From Volvox africanus (taxonomy: Eukaryota; Chlorophyta; Chlorophyceae; Chlamydomonadales; Volvocaceae): a stretch of DNA of 64,000 bases. The notes beneath the pieces were generated by a model that saw only the letters and a program-made list of their open reading frames with translations, had not been told where the DNA came from and did no database searches. This document shows, piece by piece, positions 44,901 to 55,133 of this stretch. Within the stretch, counting starts at the first letter, position 1; each line of letters begins with the position of its first letter. The DNA lies in contig BSDZ01000013.1 in NCBI GenBank assembly GCA_030268105.1, forward strand, positions 1,903,001-1,967,000, given 5' to 3'. The position numbers and the translations under genes are program-made.

Positions 44901-47900
44901 GAGCGGGGGGCTTATTGGGTGAGGAGGCAGGGAGCAGGTGGGGGAAAAGAGCGGGGGGCTTATTGGGTGAGGAGGCAGGGGGGCGGCGATCCAGTGTGGC
45001 AAAGGGGAAATGAGAGGGCAAGGGAGGGGGCAGGGGAGGAGAAAGTACGGGAAGGGGGGGAGAACCCAAACATAAGGACCCTTCCTTGAGCCCCTCATCA
45101 TCTTGAGTGGGTTTTGTTGATGTCAGTTCCTCGTTGCACATACACACATACACTGCTGCGGGTATTCCCTCCCCTCCCTCGTCTCGGCCCCTGCTCCAGG
45201 TGGGGGGTCAACCCGCCATGGAGTCCCTCCCTCTGGTGATGGAGCCCGAGAGCCGCATGTACTCCTCACCCGTGGTGGTGCTGGACTTCCAGTCCCTCTA
45301 CCCGTCAATGATCATAGCCTACAACCTGTGCTATTCAACTTGCCTGGGCAGACCGAACCATGCACGAGCGGGTGGGTGGTGGTGCGGTGGGGGTCGGGAG
45401 GTGGTCGGGTGGAGACTGGAGAATGTGTGTGTTTGGGGCGGGGAGCGGGGGGCGGGGGGGACGGGGGGAATACACAAGACGTGATACTGCCGTAGAGAAG
45501 CTGATGAAAAGTACAATTCCTTATTAAGCGCGATGGTCGGATGGTGGCGGCTGGCCTCGTGTCTCAGACAGGCGAGGAGTAAGAACTTGTTATGGGAGGG
45601 AGGGAGGTTACGTACTCGCTTAGAGCTCGGTACGGCAGTACGGAATTAGTACTGGAAACCTGTAAGGATGTCGAAGAAGGGGTTCAAGAGATATTGGTTA
45701 GAATGAAATGAAGCCTATTACTTCGGTCAGTCACTTATGTTAATGGAAATGCCATGGGTATGCGTGTCATCGGCTATGCGATCCCGATACTGCAGCCGGG
45801 CAGCCTGTACGGCTGGGGGTGACGCAGTACAGCTACCCCGTTGGAGCCGTGCTTCCGACCACCGCCGCAACCGCCAGTGCTGAGGCTTCATCCGGTGATG
45901 ATGGCACCGCCGTCGCCGCCGGTGCCGCCACCGCAGCGGCGGTCGATGACCTTATCATTACTCCCAACGGCATCGCGTACGTCCCGCCCCAGGTAAGGCA
46001 ATAGTACGACAGCGTTGTGCATTCGTGTCGCAGATAAAGTCGCCACTACAACGTCCCTTCAACCGCCTTGTGCGTTGTCTCTCATTATTCCTGATTCATA
46101 ATGTTTTACCGCCGAAGTGTCGTACCCATAGCAGTTAAAGCTTTTTCCTAAACTTCTTTAGTTTCGTCAGTATTCAGAAAATAACAACAACATTAGCAAT
46201 AATGTTATTATTTTCAGAAAATAACAACAACAATAACAACATCATTATTATTTTCTTATCTTCATCCTCCCGATTTATAGGCCCCCTGGACCCGCCACGA
46301 AATCACCAGTGTTTTTCAGTAACCAAAAAAATCAGTTACTTTTTCGTAACCAAAAAAATAATATTTTGGACTTCAGAAGTAGTAACCAGGAAAATTGGTC
46401 GGGACTTGGGATTGTTACTTGTGATGAATGGTACAAGGTGTACGATCCTTGAATCTGTATGGGTAAATAATCGTCCAAGATGACCAATTATTTGAAAATC
46501 TTGGGGTAACATCTGCTGGTGCTAAAACCCTAAAAATCCACTGCCACCCACTCCTCTTCACGCACCCGAAAGCTGCAGGCCCCATACAACTGACCTCTTA
46601 ACTAAGTAACCGCCCTGAGCCAACCATCCCGATCTGTCCCCAGGTGCGCCCCGGGGTGCTTCCCCGCATGTTGTCCGAGATCCTAAACACCCGCGTGATG
46701 GTGAAGGGGGCCATGAAGAAGGTGCTCCGCGAGGACAAGGTGAGGGGAGCAGGGGGGAGCGGGAAATGGCGGGGTGGGGTGGGGGGGAAAGAGGAGGAGG
46801 AGGAGGGGAGCTGGTAACTGGACAGGAGAGGGGATCACCGCAAACCGACAACTGCCCTCCCAAAGTGCCTGTAAGTTATTATTCTGTGTTAAATACATTT
46901 TTATAATAAATTACATTGTTATCTGTTATTTATTCATGGCATATGCTAATTTGCTAATATTTTCGTTGTGCTCTGCTCCGCAGGTGCTGCTCCGAATCCT
47001 CAACGCCCGACAGTTCGGCCTCAAAATGATCGCCAATGTATCGTACGGCTATACCGCTGCTGGCTTTAGTGGCCGGTTACCGTTTGCTGAGCTGGCGGAC
47101 TCGATCGTACAGTCGGGTCGTCAGACGCTGGAAAATGCAATTGCGATGGTGGGTGCAGTTTCTCCGAATTACCACCACCACCACTACCACCACCACCATC
47201 TCCTCCTCCACACCTCTTACCATCACCACCAGCACCTTCACTAGCAGAATTTAAAAGGACGATATCAATAGCAATCACCAATGTAAACAACAATAACAAG
47301 ACTATGATAGCGAATATGACAGGTCTCCTGGGCTGGGCATCTGCCGACCCTCCGATTTGGGGGAACAGATCAGCATAGCGTCACATTTTTTCCCGATCTC
47401 TTCTTCCCGCCTGTCGTACAATCTTCTGCTTTCCCCTGGAGCAGGTGGAGTCGAATCCGGAGTGGCGGGCGCGGGTTGTGTACGGCGACACAGACTCGAT
47501 GTTCGTACTGCTCCCGGGCCGCAGCCGCAAGGAGGCCTTCCGTATCGGTGGGGAGATCGCTGCGGCGGTGACAGCGGCCAACCCGACCCCCGTCACTCTC
47601 AAAATGGAAAAGGTACGAGTGTGTGCGTCTATGTGTGTGTGTGTGTATTGGTGTCTGTGTGGTCAGCTGATGCGGATGTCCATATCGGCTATCGTCGCCT
47701 GTCCCCTACCGCCCTCCTCTCCCTCCCTCTCCTCTCCCCCTTCCTGCATCCCCACCTCCAGGTATACCAGCCCTGCATACTCCAAACCAAGAAGCGATAC
47801 GTGGGGTTCGCCTACGAGTCCGCCGGCCAGGCCCAGCCCACCTTCGACGCGAAGGTCAGCCGCGGGACGGCAGTCGTATTAACCCAAATTTTCCTGGATC

Positions 47901-49821
47901 CAGCGTGGATCCATTTCTTAAATTGGATCCAAGATTGACAATTGAGGAACAGAGTCCATTGGGAGGGGGAAGTAGCCGCTTCCGTTTCAGTGGTGGGTTC
48001 AATAATGCAGTCATACACTTTTACCCCTCTCCCGCCCTCTCCCCGCCCTCTCCCGCCCTCTCCCGCCCTCTCCCCGCCCTCTCCCGCCCTCTCCCGCCCT
48101 CTCCCGCCCTCTCCCGCCCTCTCCCGCCCTCTCCCCCCCCCCATGGAACCCCCACCCTCGTCCTTTCTCCCCCCACCCTTACCAGGGAATAGAGACTGTC
48201 CGGCGGGACAGCTGCCCCGCCGTCGCCAAGATGCTGGAGCAGTCCCTCCGTCTGCTCTTCACGGCCAGGGACCTCACCGCAGTTAAGACCTACCTGCGCC
48301 GTCAGTGGACCAAGATCCTCTCTAACCGGGTTTCGGTGCGGGACTTCGTATTCGCGAAAGAAGTCAGGTCAGGCGGGTCGGCACGGATCGCTTGATGATA
48401 CGCATGACTTATGCTGATCGTACAAAGCATCCGCATAACGGTTGATGTTCAGGTAGTTCGCGCGTTGTAAGGGTCATCAGTTGAGGTTGGTGATGGGCGG
48501 CTGGGACAGCCATTAAGACTGGCGTAAGATTGGTATTTTGGCGGGAGCCGACATGCGCATGGCGCGTGACGGTGAACGTCTCACACGTGCGCTATTGCCA
48601 CGAGGCCCATGGGTGGGACCTCCCCTCCCCTCCCAATCAGCCGCCCTGAGGACCGCTCACGCCACCCTCCACCTTCTATTGGGTCTGCTGGACATAGGTC
48701 CTGTCTGTCTGGATGTGCATGTAATGTGTGTGTATGTGCGTCTTTTACGGTATTTTCTTCCCCACTCACTCACTCACTCACTCACCCACTTACGCGGGTT
48801 TTCGATCATGTCATGTACCGCAGGCTGGGAACCTACTCCGCAAATGCCGCCACCATCCCCCCGGCGGCGGTGGTGGCGACCAAAGCCATGGCGGCCGACC
48901 CACGGGCCGAACCCCGCTACGCGGAGCGAGTGCCGTACGTCGTGGTGCATGGCGAGCCGGGTAAGCCAGGAAAGGAACAGAGCCGCATATCTTCCCTTCC
49001 CACCCTCCCTCCCGTCCCTCCTTCCCCCCTCCCCTCCCTCCCTCCCCTCCCTCCCTCCGCCCTCCTCTTTTCCTTCCCCCCTCCTCCTCTCCCCCTTCCC
49101 TCCCTCCTTCCCTCCTCATTTCCCTCCCTCTCCCCTTCCCTCCCGTCACCCTCGTCACTCTTACCCAGTGCCTCCCCGCGTCTCCACCTCTCCAGGCGCA
49201 CGTCTGGTGGACCTGGTGGTTAGTCCGCATCAGCTGGTTGAGAGCGGCGGCTCTCTGCGGCTGAACGGCACCTACTACATCACCAAACAGATAATCCCTG
49301 CCCTGGAGAGGGTGTTGAGCTTGGTGGGTGGGTGGGCGAGAGAGGACGGTGGAGAGACAGCACCCAAGTGTGTGTGTGTGTATGGTGTGTGTAAGGGAGC
49401 GGGGGAGGAGGGTAAGGGGGTGGGGAGACGGGGAAAGATACGGCAGGCTTGGCGGAGTAGCGGAGGGGATAGAAGGGACGGGGAAAGCGCGGGCCTGCGA
49501 GACGGTAGCGGAGGGGGCCCATCATCAGCTCATACAGATCCGCCACGTTACCGGTCAAACAGAGGTGACACTGTTGCTATGTACGGCAATGACGATGTAT
49601 TCTATCCTTCTGCTGCCGTACGCGGTCGTACAGGTGGGCGCGGACGTTCGAGGCTGGTTTGTGGATATGCCCCGCCCGCTGAGGATGTTGCCGCAGAAGC
49701 GACCCGCAGGCGCACTGCCGCTGGCAGCTCTTGGCGCGCAGGGCGCTGCCGGTGAGGCTCCGCCCTTGCAAAGTTCCCCTGTCCCCACAGCCCCCGCGTC
49801 CCGCCCTGCGCGTGCGCGCGC

Positions 49822-49879
<58 letters not shown>

Positions 49880-51867
49880 GTATGAACATGGGGATAGACG
49901 TAGCGATTCAGAGATCCCCCATTTTACCTTGAGTGGGGCCGAGTTTTTATTTTTTAATTATTTACCATTTATTTTTATGAGTTATATTATTATTTACTTA
50001 TTATTAATATTATGTATATTATAGGAAATGACAATAACAATTATAATTACTTTTTGTCCGCCCTCCAGCTCGATTTGTCACGTTCCAATATGTCATCCGT
50101 TGTGAGGATCACATCTTAGGACCTTCTACTTTTAATTGCGACGGTTAATGAGGGAGTATTAATCTGTCTGTGAGAGGCCTCCCTGGATGTGTGCGCGAGA
50201 GAGAGTAGGAGGGGGCAATGAGGGGGGAGGGCGGAGGGCGGGGTCAGAAAGGGAAGTTTACTGCCACTGCCACCCACACCACAACCACCACAACCACCTC
50301 AACCACCACAACCACCACAACCGGATGCGGGTTCTTTCAACAGGCAGTGGTGGCGGCGGCCGCGGCGTCGTGTTGTTTACCGGCGTTGTTGGCGGTGGCA
50401 CCATCGACAGCTTCTACCTGTCGCGTCACTGCGTCGTATGTGACGAACTGACGCGCGCCGCCGAGCCGCTGTGCGACCAGTGCAGGTACGGCATGATATA
50501 GTGGACGTCATACCGATTTAAACGAAACATGACATGTTACATGTTTGAATATAAACCCAAAATATGTAATGTACGTGGAAAATAGTGTGTATACACACAT
50601 ATATGTGTGTAGGATAGGGGGGTACATCACCCGTGGCCACTAACCTGGCAGTCCCTACCTTCCCCGGTGTTTCGGGGCACCCTCATCCAGTCTCCCATGC
50701 CGACTTCTCCGAAATCAGTGGTTTTCCCAGGTTCAGCACCCACCACCAGCATCCAACGGAATCTGCCGAATCAACTAAGGCGTCAACTCCGCTACTGGTC
50801 AGCTCGCAGGTCACTTTAATTGGGGTCGTCACCGTCCATCGACATGGGGGCACCCTGCCCTTAACATTAGGGTCTTTGGCCCGCTCTCTCTCGGGGTAGA
50901 ACCTGGACCTCCAGGGGCATATTAGTCGTGCCATAACAGTCGTGCCTGAACACATATATGTATATAGACATGTATACGTCTATATACATATGTAAAAAAA
51001 TATATGTAATGTATAAATATGTGGCCAGGCGAGAGCCTCTGAGGGCTCGCTGGCCCAGGTGAGAGGGGGAGCACGTGGCAGGACACCCATATAGGTGTTA
51101 CACTGTGGGCGACTCGCCCTTCAAAGACCAGCACCGGGGGTCCTGACCGGACCGAGCCACAGCGCAGGGGAGGAGCACGTGGCTTTGTCTGTCTGTCCTG
51201 CCACGTGCACCCCCTCTCACTAGGGCCAGCGAGCCCTCACAGGCTCTCGCCTGGCCACTCACAGAGCACTCAGGGCCACCAAGAAACCACAGAAAGGCCC
51301 ATTAGAAAACGGGGGACACCTAGCTGCTCAAAGGACGGGGAACCCTCTCCTCTAACCCGAAACTGACCTGGCAAGAGCCTGACAAACACACACAGATCCC
51401 CTCAGAGGAGAAACACCAGCAGGAAAGCACACTCTTATACAGCCGAGCCGGAAGAACCCAACAAGAGGCGGAGGGGGGGATGACAAGCCAAACTGGTGCC
51501 CCCCTAGAAAGCCTTCCGGCCCCACCCAAGGCTGGCCCCGCAGACACCTGCACTGCACAAAAAGGAGAGACCTCTCTCGCTGATCCCCCTAAAACCCTAA
51601 GGACCCGAAGCCTGGACACAGGTACCTATAGCCACGAAACCCTCGACCCTCTCCCTTCCCCTCCTCAAGAACTAGACCGCCCTCTCCTTGTCTCTACCTC
51701 CCTCACTCTCCCCCTTTCCTCCCACAGAACCTCCTCCTCAAAACCCCTGTCTTAAAGCCCCTGCTCTGTTCTTGCTGCTCCATGGTCGGTGATGTCAACC
51801 AGAACTGCACACCGCATTTGCGTGCCAACTATGGCTAGGATAGGATGTTGTGGATATATATACATAT

Positions 51868-51905
<38 letters not shown>

Positions 51906-52729
51906 CAAACCGCGTTGTCAGTCGTGTTCCACATCAGCCCTCATCGCGATGCCACCCGGTTGATTTCATCTCCTGCGCTGATGATCAGGTCTGTGGGGGT
52001 TTGGCCCCGGGGCGGGCCGAAAGGGTCTCTACCTGAAGATGACGACGAGCAGCGGGTGCTCATTGCATTATGTATTTTGCTTGTGCGCCGTACACTGCTG
52101 TACGATTACTTCAGGCCACCATCATTTCAACAAGTAACAAGGGCTAACAGGGGGCCTCCGTGAACGTCCCGTCATTCACGATCTGCTGCTGATCCATCGT
52201 GACGACCTTTCAGTTGTTGCACACCGACTCCCCCCTCTTCCACCATGCATCGGCCTACGCACCCCACACACACAGACGCGACCCGCAGGCCTCCCTGGCG
52301 CTATTGACCGCCCAAGTGGCCCGCCTGGAAGGACAACACGCCCACATGGTTAGAATATGTTTGCATTGCGGTGGCGGCGGTGGCAGGGCGATGACGTCAG
52401 TATACGCCGCCGCCGCCGTACGCACGGCCGGGGCCCCAGCACCGGCGTGCGAGCTGAACGGCTTCAATGCGGGCTACGGGGGTGTGGTGTGCGACTCTCT
52501 AGATTGCGGTGTGTACTTTGAGCGGCGGAAGTTGGCGGGTGAGTTGACGGCGCTTGGATCTCTTCTGCGCTCCGTGCGCGCGATGTGGCGGGATGGCCCG
52601 GATGATCTGGAGCAGCTGAGAGGTGGAGGACGGGGTGCAGGCCGCGGCATTGACGTTGGCGTTGGCGGCGGGGGCAGTGGAGGCGTAAGGAGAGGAGGGT
52701 CCCGGGGAGCTGCGGCGTGGCGACGGTGA
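25162..52729 (+). CDS. REV3: DNA polymerase zeta catalytic subunit REV3, about 5,600 aa
   Basis: Twenty-eight phase-consistent exons: 25162-25362, 25580-25637, 25975-26218, 26549-26660, 27338-27918, 28211-28283, 29254-29433, 29597-39958, 40146-40204, 40368-42189, 42523-42629, 42880-43225, 43319-43510 (or to 43558), 43695-43884, 44284-44395, 44673-44793, 45200-45371, 45796-45992, 46644-46739, 46984-47148, 47445-47612, 47762-47854, 48186-48367, 48824-48960, 49196-49323, 49634-49751, 50344-50485, 52276-52729. REV3 is the B-family catalytic subunit of translesion polymerase zeta in the nucleus. The N-terminus (ISIDYYMAPP, FGTTPAGQKACLHVH), exonuclease-like region without the acidic catalytic residues, polymerase motifs A, B and C, and two C-terminal Cys clusters (CVVCDELTRAAEPLCDQC; CLHC...CDSLDC, the likely iron-sulphur site) are all present. 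The great length comes from exon 8. Least certain are the exon 13 donor and the exon 15 acceptor. Confidence 0.95.
28348..28418 (+). tRNA. Degenerate tRNA-Gly(GCC)-like sequence in REV3 intron 6
   Basis: A 71-nt segment has the layout of eukaryotic tRNA-Gly. The anticodon arm GGTCC TTGCCAC GGACC has a perfect 5-bp stem and anticodon GCC. The T arm CCGAG TTCTATT CTTGG pairs with one G-T wobble but has T at the normally purine position of the loop. The acceptor stem (GCGTAAG/CTAATGT) has one A-A mismatch and two G-T wobbles. It lies between REV3 exons 6 and 7 just before an ATAAT satellite. This suggests a decayed tRNA gene or the head of a tRNA-derived SINE with a satellite tail, rather than a working tRNA. 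Confidence 0.6.
28457..28798. repeat. (ATAAT)n pentanucleotide satellite in REV3 intron 6
   Basis: About 68 near-perfect 5-bp units directly follow the tRNA-Gly-like sequence by 39 bp. The array is a strong local AT island in a GC-rich gene. Confidence 0.97.
28806..29115 (+). mobile_element. LINE 3' end (28846-29005) flanked by (TAACA)n and (TAAAA)n tails
   Basis: The 160 bp from GCCTGTGAGGGCTCGCTGG to GTGTAACACCC matches the 3' end of the LINE at 53723-55133 and the reversed copy at 51026-51859. An ACATA array precedes it and TAACA then TAAAA arrays follow. A LINE 3' end running straight into a simple-repeat tail fits target-primed reverse transcription. It lies in REV3 intron 6. Confidence 0.75.
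29597..39958 (+). other. REV3 exon 8: 10,362-bp exon coding 3,454 low-complexity residues
   Basis: One uninterrupted frame links the conserved N-terminal region of REV3 to the conserved segment beginning EPFYSDPSDVP in exon 9, with phase 0 at both ends. It is rich in Gly, Ala, Pro, Gln and Arg. It includes a 14-residue His run (about 32965-33002), a Gly-Asp repeat (34900-35025) and a Gln/His/Glu-rich stretch (about 38290-38590). Near its end, at 39865-39891, CLRPKNRPP fits the REV7-binding consensus of Rev3 proteins. It is probably largely disordered. Confidence 0.88.
34900..35025. repeat. Coding GATGGC/GACGGC hexamer repeat (Gly-Asp run in REV3)
   Basis: A tandem 6-bp repeat with GAC/GAT variation encodes about 20 Gly-Asp dipeptides inside exon 8 of REV3. 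The frame stays open, so copy-number changes alter protein length without a frameshift. Confidence 0.95.
44780..44984 (+). repeat. 48-bp tandem repeat spanning the REV3 exon 16 donor
   Basis: About four units of 48 bp begin across the exon 16/intron 16 boundary (44793/44794). Each unit repeats GGGAGCAG followed by GTGGGRG, so the splice donor context itself is copied at 48-bp intervals downstream. Confidence 0.93.
45200..47854 (+). other. REV3 polymerase catalytic core (exons 17-22)
   Basis: Motif A is VVLDFQSLYPSMIIAYN (exon 17, catalytic Asp about residue 4949). Motif B is ARQFGLKMIANVSYGYT (exon 20). Motif C is VVYGDTDSMF (exon 21, Asp about 5145 and 5147). The linking element TPNGIAYVPPQ/VRPGVLPRML across exons 18-19 and KKRYVGFAYES in exon 22 are also standard for Rev3. 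Both catalytic aspartate motifs are intact, so the enzyme should be active. Confidence 0.95.
46140..46500. other. AT-rich insert in REV3 intron 18 with three short direct repeats
   Basis: TAACCAAAAAAAT occurs twice exactly and once as TAACCAGGAAAAT within about 75 bp (46320-46395). They sit beside AACAACAAC/ATTATT-rich sequence. Composition differs sharply from the flanking GC-rich introns, suggesting an inserted element of unknown type. Confidence 0.4.
47998..48142. repeat. CCCTCTCCCGC tandem pyrimidine repeat before REV3 exon 23
   Basis: Roughly 9-10-bp CTCCCGCCC-type units run to within about 45 bp of the exon 23 acceptor at 48185. They form an extended polypyrimidine tract. Similar CCCTCCCTT-rich sequence precedes exon 25. 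Confidence 0.9.
50607..50949 (-). mobile_element. SINE-like element, 343 bp, with 12-bp target-site duplication
   Basis: Near-identical to the copies at 53268-53613 and 59583-59935. The 12-bp sequence ACACATATATGT flanks it on both sides (50595-50606 and 50950-50961). Read on the minus strand it begins TTCAGGCACGACTG and carries a B-box-like GGTTCTACCCC about 50 nt in, after TGGCACGACTA, an A-box candidate. It lies in REV3 intron 27. Confidence 0.8.
51026..51859 (-). mobile_element. 5'-truncated LINE 3' end, reversed, with a head-to-head fragment
   Basis: 51859 down to about 51092 is the reverse complement of the last ~770 bp of the LINE at 53723-55133. The match starts near CCATCCTAGCCATAG and ends at GTGTAACACC. 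A further 60-bp piece of the same 3' region lies in plus orientation at 51026-51085, making a palindromic junction. The whole block sits in REV3 intron 27 (50486-52275), next to the SINE-like copy. Confidence 0.8.
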
Positions 52730-53267
52730 AAGGCGCATGCATACCTGGCTGGTATAGATAGTGGTGTGTGTGGTTTCGGGGACAATAGGTGATTTGTGTG
52801 GTGGAGGGGAGGCGCGGGAGGGTGAGTGCAACACAGCCGGGTGCAGTAGCGCGTGATATCGGGGTGCAACCTCCCCTGCCTATTACAGTGCATGTACATA
52901 TGTGACAGTTAAGGACGTATATATATATATAGATAGATAGATAGATAGATAGAGGGAGGGAGGGAGGGAGGGCGAGCAGATAGAGCGTGTCAGGTGCTGG
53001 ACTTTGGGGCACTATATGTATGTATGTGCCGCGTACCGTGTCCCTGCCTGCCTGCCTGCTGTCCATATGCGTGTCCCTAGCAACCGGAACGCGGGCAGAT
53101 AATACGCAACATAGAGCTATCTCCCTAACATGCACGCACTTAGCGCAGATATTGTGTTGAATATAAGATGGGGTTAAGAAATGCAAATACGGTTTACTGC
53201 TGACCATGTCATCGACAAATAAGCAGGATACACATACACATATACATACATACATACTATTAATGTG
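52730..53267. other. REV3 3' flank
   Basis: No gene was recognised. It holds a short GATA run followed by GAGG repeats at about 52930-52972 and presumably the REV3 3' UTR. Confidence 0.5.
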
Positions 53268-53613
53268 TTCAGGCACGACTGTTATGGCACGACTAATATG
53301 CCCCTGGAGGTCCAGGTTCTACCCCGACAGAGAGCGGGCCAAAGACCCTAATGTTAAGGGCAGGGTGCCCCCATGTCGATGGACGGTGACAACCCCAATT
53401 AAAGTGACCTGCGAGCTGACCAGTAGCGGAGTTGACGCCTTAGTTGATTCGGCAGATTCCGCTGGATGCTGGTGGTGGGTGCTGAACCTGGGAAAACCAC
53501 TGATTTCGGAGAAGTCGGCATGGGAGACTGGATGAGGGTGCCCCGAAACACCGGGGAAGGTAGGGACTGCCAGGTTAGTGGCCACGGGTGATGTACCCCC
53601 CTATCCTACACAC
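53268..53613 (+). mobile_element. SINE-like element, plus orientation, followed by (ACAT)n tail
   Basis: Third young copy of the ~345-bp element. Its 3' end CCTATCCTACACACATA runs directly into an ACAT array, as expected for a retroposed sequence with a simple-repeat tail. No protein-coding capacity is inferred; the ~88-codon frame on the opposite strand is shared by the copies because they are near-identical. Confidence 0.8.
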
Positions 53614-53722
53614 ATACATACATACATACATACATACATACATACATACATACATACATACATACATACATACATACATACATACATACATACATACATA
53701 CATACATACATACATACATACA
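53611..53722. repeat. (ACAT)n satellite between SINE-like element and LINE
   Basis: About 28 perfect ACAT units separate the end of the SINE-like copy from the truncated 5' end of the LINE fragment. Confidence 0.98.
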
Positions 53723-55133
53723 TGGGTCGATGGGATACCCATACCTGGCAACACACATCTTTCCAGGGTGCCCATCAAACCATGTGGGTGTGGCAGCTAT
53801 GGAGCTGATACTGATCAACCTTGCTCCCCACGCCTACACCACTTCTGGGAGTGCCCTATAGCCAAGGCGGTGCGAGAACAGATTGACAGACATCTGCCAT
53901 TGCCGACATCAGCCACCATTGAAGGGGGCTTGACCAGGCAACAGCTATGGCTTGTCCAAGCACCTCCCGGTTGCGAGCAGGCCCCATGGGACGTGATAGC
54001 TTTGGCAGCCTTATCTTCTATGGAATATGGCAGGCACTGTCTCCGGGCGGCAACAAGAGAACACAGGCCACAGTGGCCTTCTACCCACAGACGGCGGCAG
54101 CAACAACAGACCCACACAGCAGAGCAGGGACCCCGTCAACGGGCTATTACTGACTTCTTCAACCGTTCAGGGGGGTTCCCTCAAGAGGAAGAGGAAGATG
54201 CCAACACCCATCCAATCATCTCTACGACACAGCCAGCAATGGACACTCCAACACAAACAGCAACCTCACCCCTGGACCGTGCACAGGCCCGTACAGTTGC
54301 CGACTTTTGGGCACGCTTGCATTCTTTTGCAGCGTTGGGAATACCTCACTATGGCTGGGATCAAGTGGGACCACAACATCCCATCCTAGCCATAGTTGGC
54401 ACGCAAATGCGGTGTGCAGATCCGGTTGACATCACCAACCATGGAGCAGCAAGAACAGAGCAGGGGCTTTAGGGCAGGAGTTTTGAGGAGGAGGTTCTGT
54501 GGGAGGAAAGGGGGAGAGTGAGGGAGGTACAGACAAGGAGAGGACGGTCTAGATCTTGAGGAGGGGAAGGGAGAGGGTGGAGGGTTTCGTGGCTAGAGGT
54601 TCCTGTGTCCAGGCTTCGGGGCCTTAGGGTTTTAGGGGGGGTCAGCGAGAGAGGTCTTTCCTTGTTGTGCAGTTCAGGTGTCTGCGGGGCCAGCTTTGGG
54701 TGGGGCCGGAAGGCTTTCTAGGGGGGCGCCAGTTCGGCTTGTCATCCCCCCCTCCGCCTCTTGTTGGGTTCTTCTGGCTTGGCTGTGGAAGGGTGTGCTT
54801 TCCTGCTGGTGCTTCTCCTCTGAGGGGAACTGCGTGTGTCTGCCAGGCTCCTGTCTAGTCAGTGTCGGGTTAGAGGAGAGGTTTCCCCGTCCTTTGAGCA
54901 GCTAGGTGTCCCCCGTTTTCTGTTGGGCCTTCCTGTGGTTTCTTGGTAGCCCTGAGTGCTCTGTGAGTGGCCAGGCGAGAGCCTATGAGGGCTCGCTGGC
55001 CCTAGTGAGAGGGGGTGCACGTGGCAGGACAGACAGACAAAGCCACGTGTTCCTCCCCTGCGCTGTGGCTCGGTCCGGTCAGGACCCCCGGTGCTCGTCT
55101 TTGAAGGGCGAGTCGCCCACAGTGTAACACCCA
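53723..55133 (+). mobile_element. 5'-truncated non-LTR retrotransposon (LINE) 3' portion
   Basis: A frame of about 250 codons (roughly 53723-54472) carries HLSRVPIKPCGCGS then HHFWECPIAKA. This resembles the Cys/His zinc-knuckle at the C-terminus of LINE ORF2 proteins. A ~660-bp 3' UTR follows, ending GTGTAACACCC. The reverse transcriptase domain is missing. Two other truncated copies of the same 3' end occur in REV3 introns 6 and 27. The L1-type assignment rests on the C-terminal motif only. Confidence 0.7.

Noticed and set aside
50633..50899. An 88-codon frame found three times (also 53319-53585 and 59613-59879) as a possible conserved small gene
   Set aside because: The three copies are near-identical non-coding SINE-like elements with target-site duplications. 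The diverged copy at 13636-13972 does not keep the frame.
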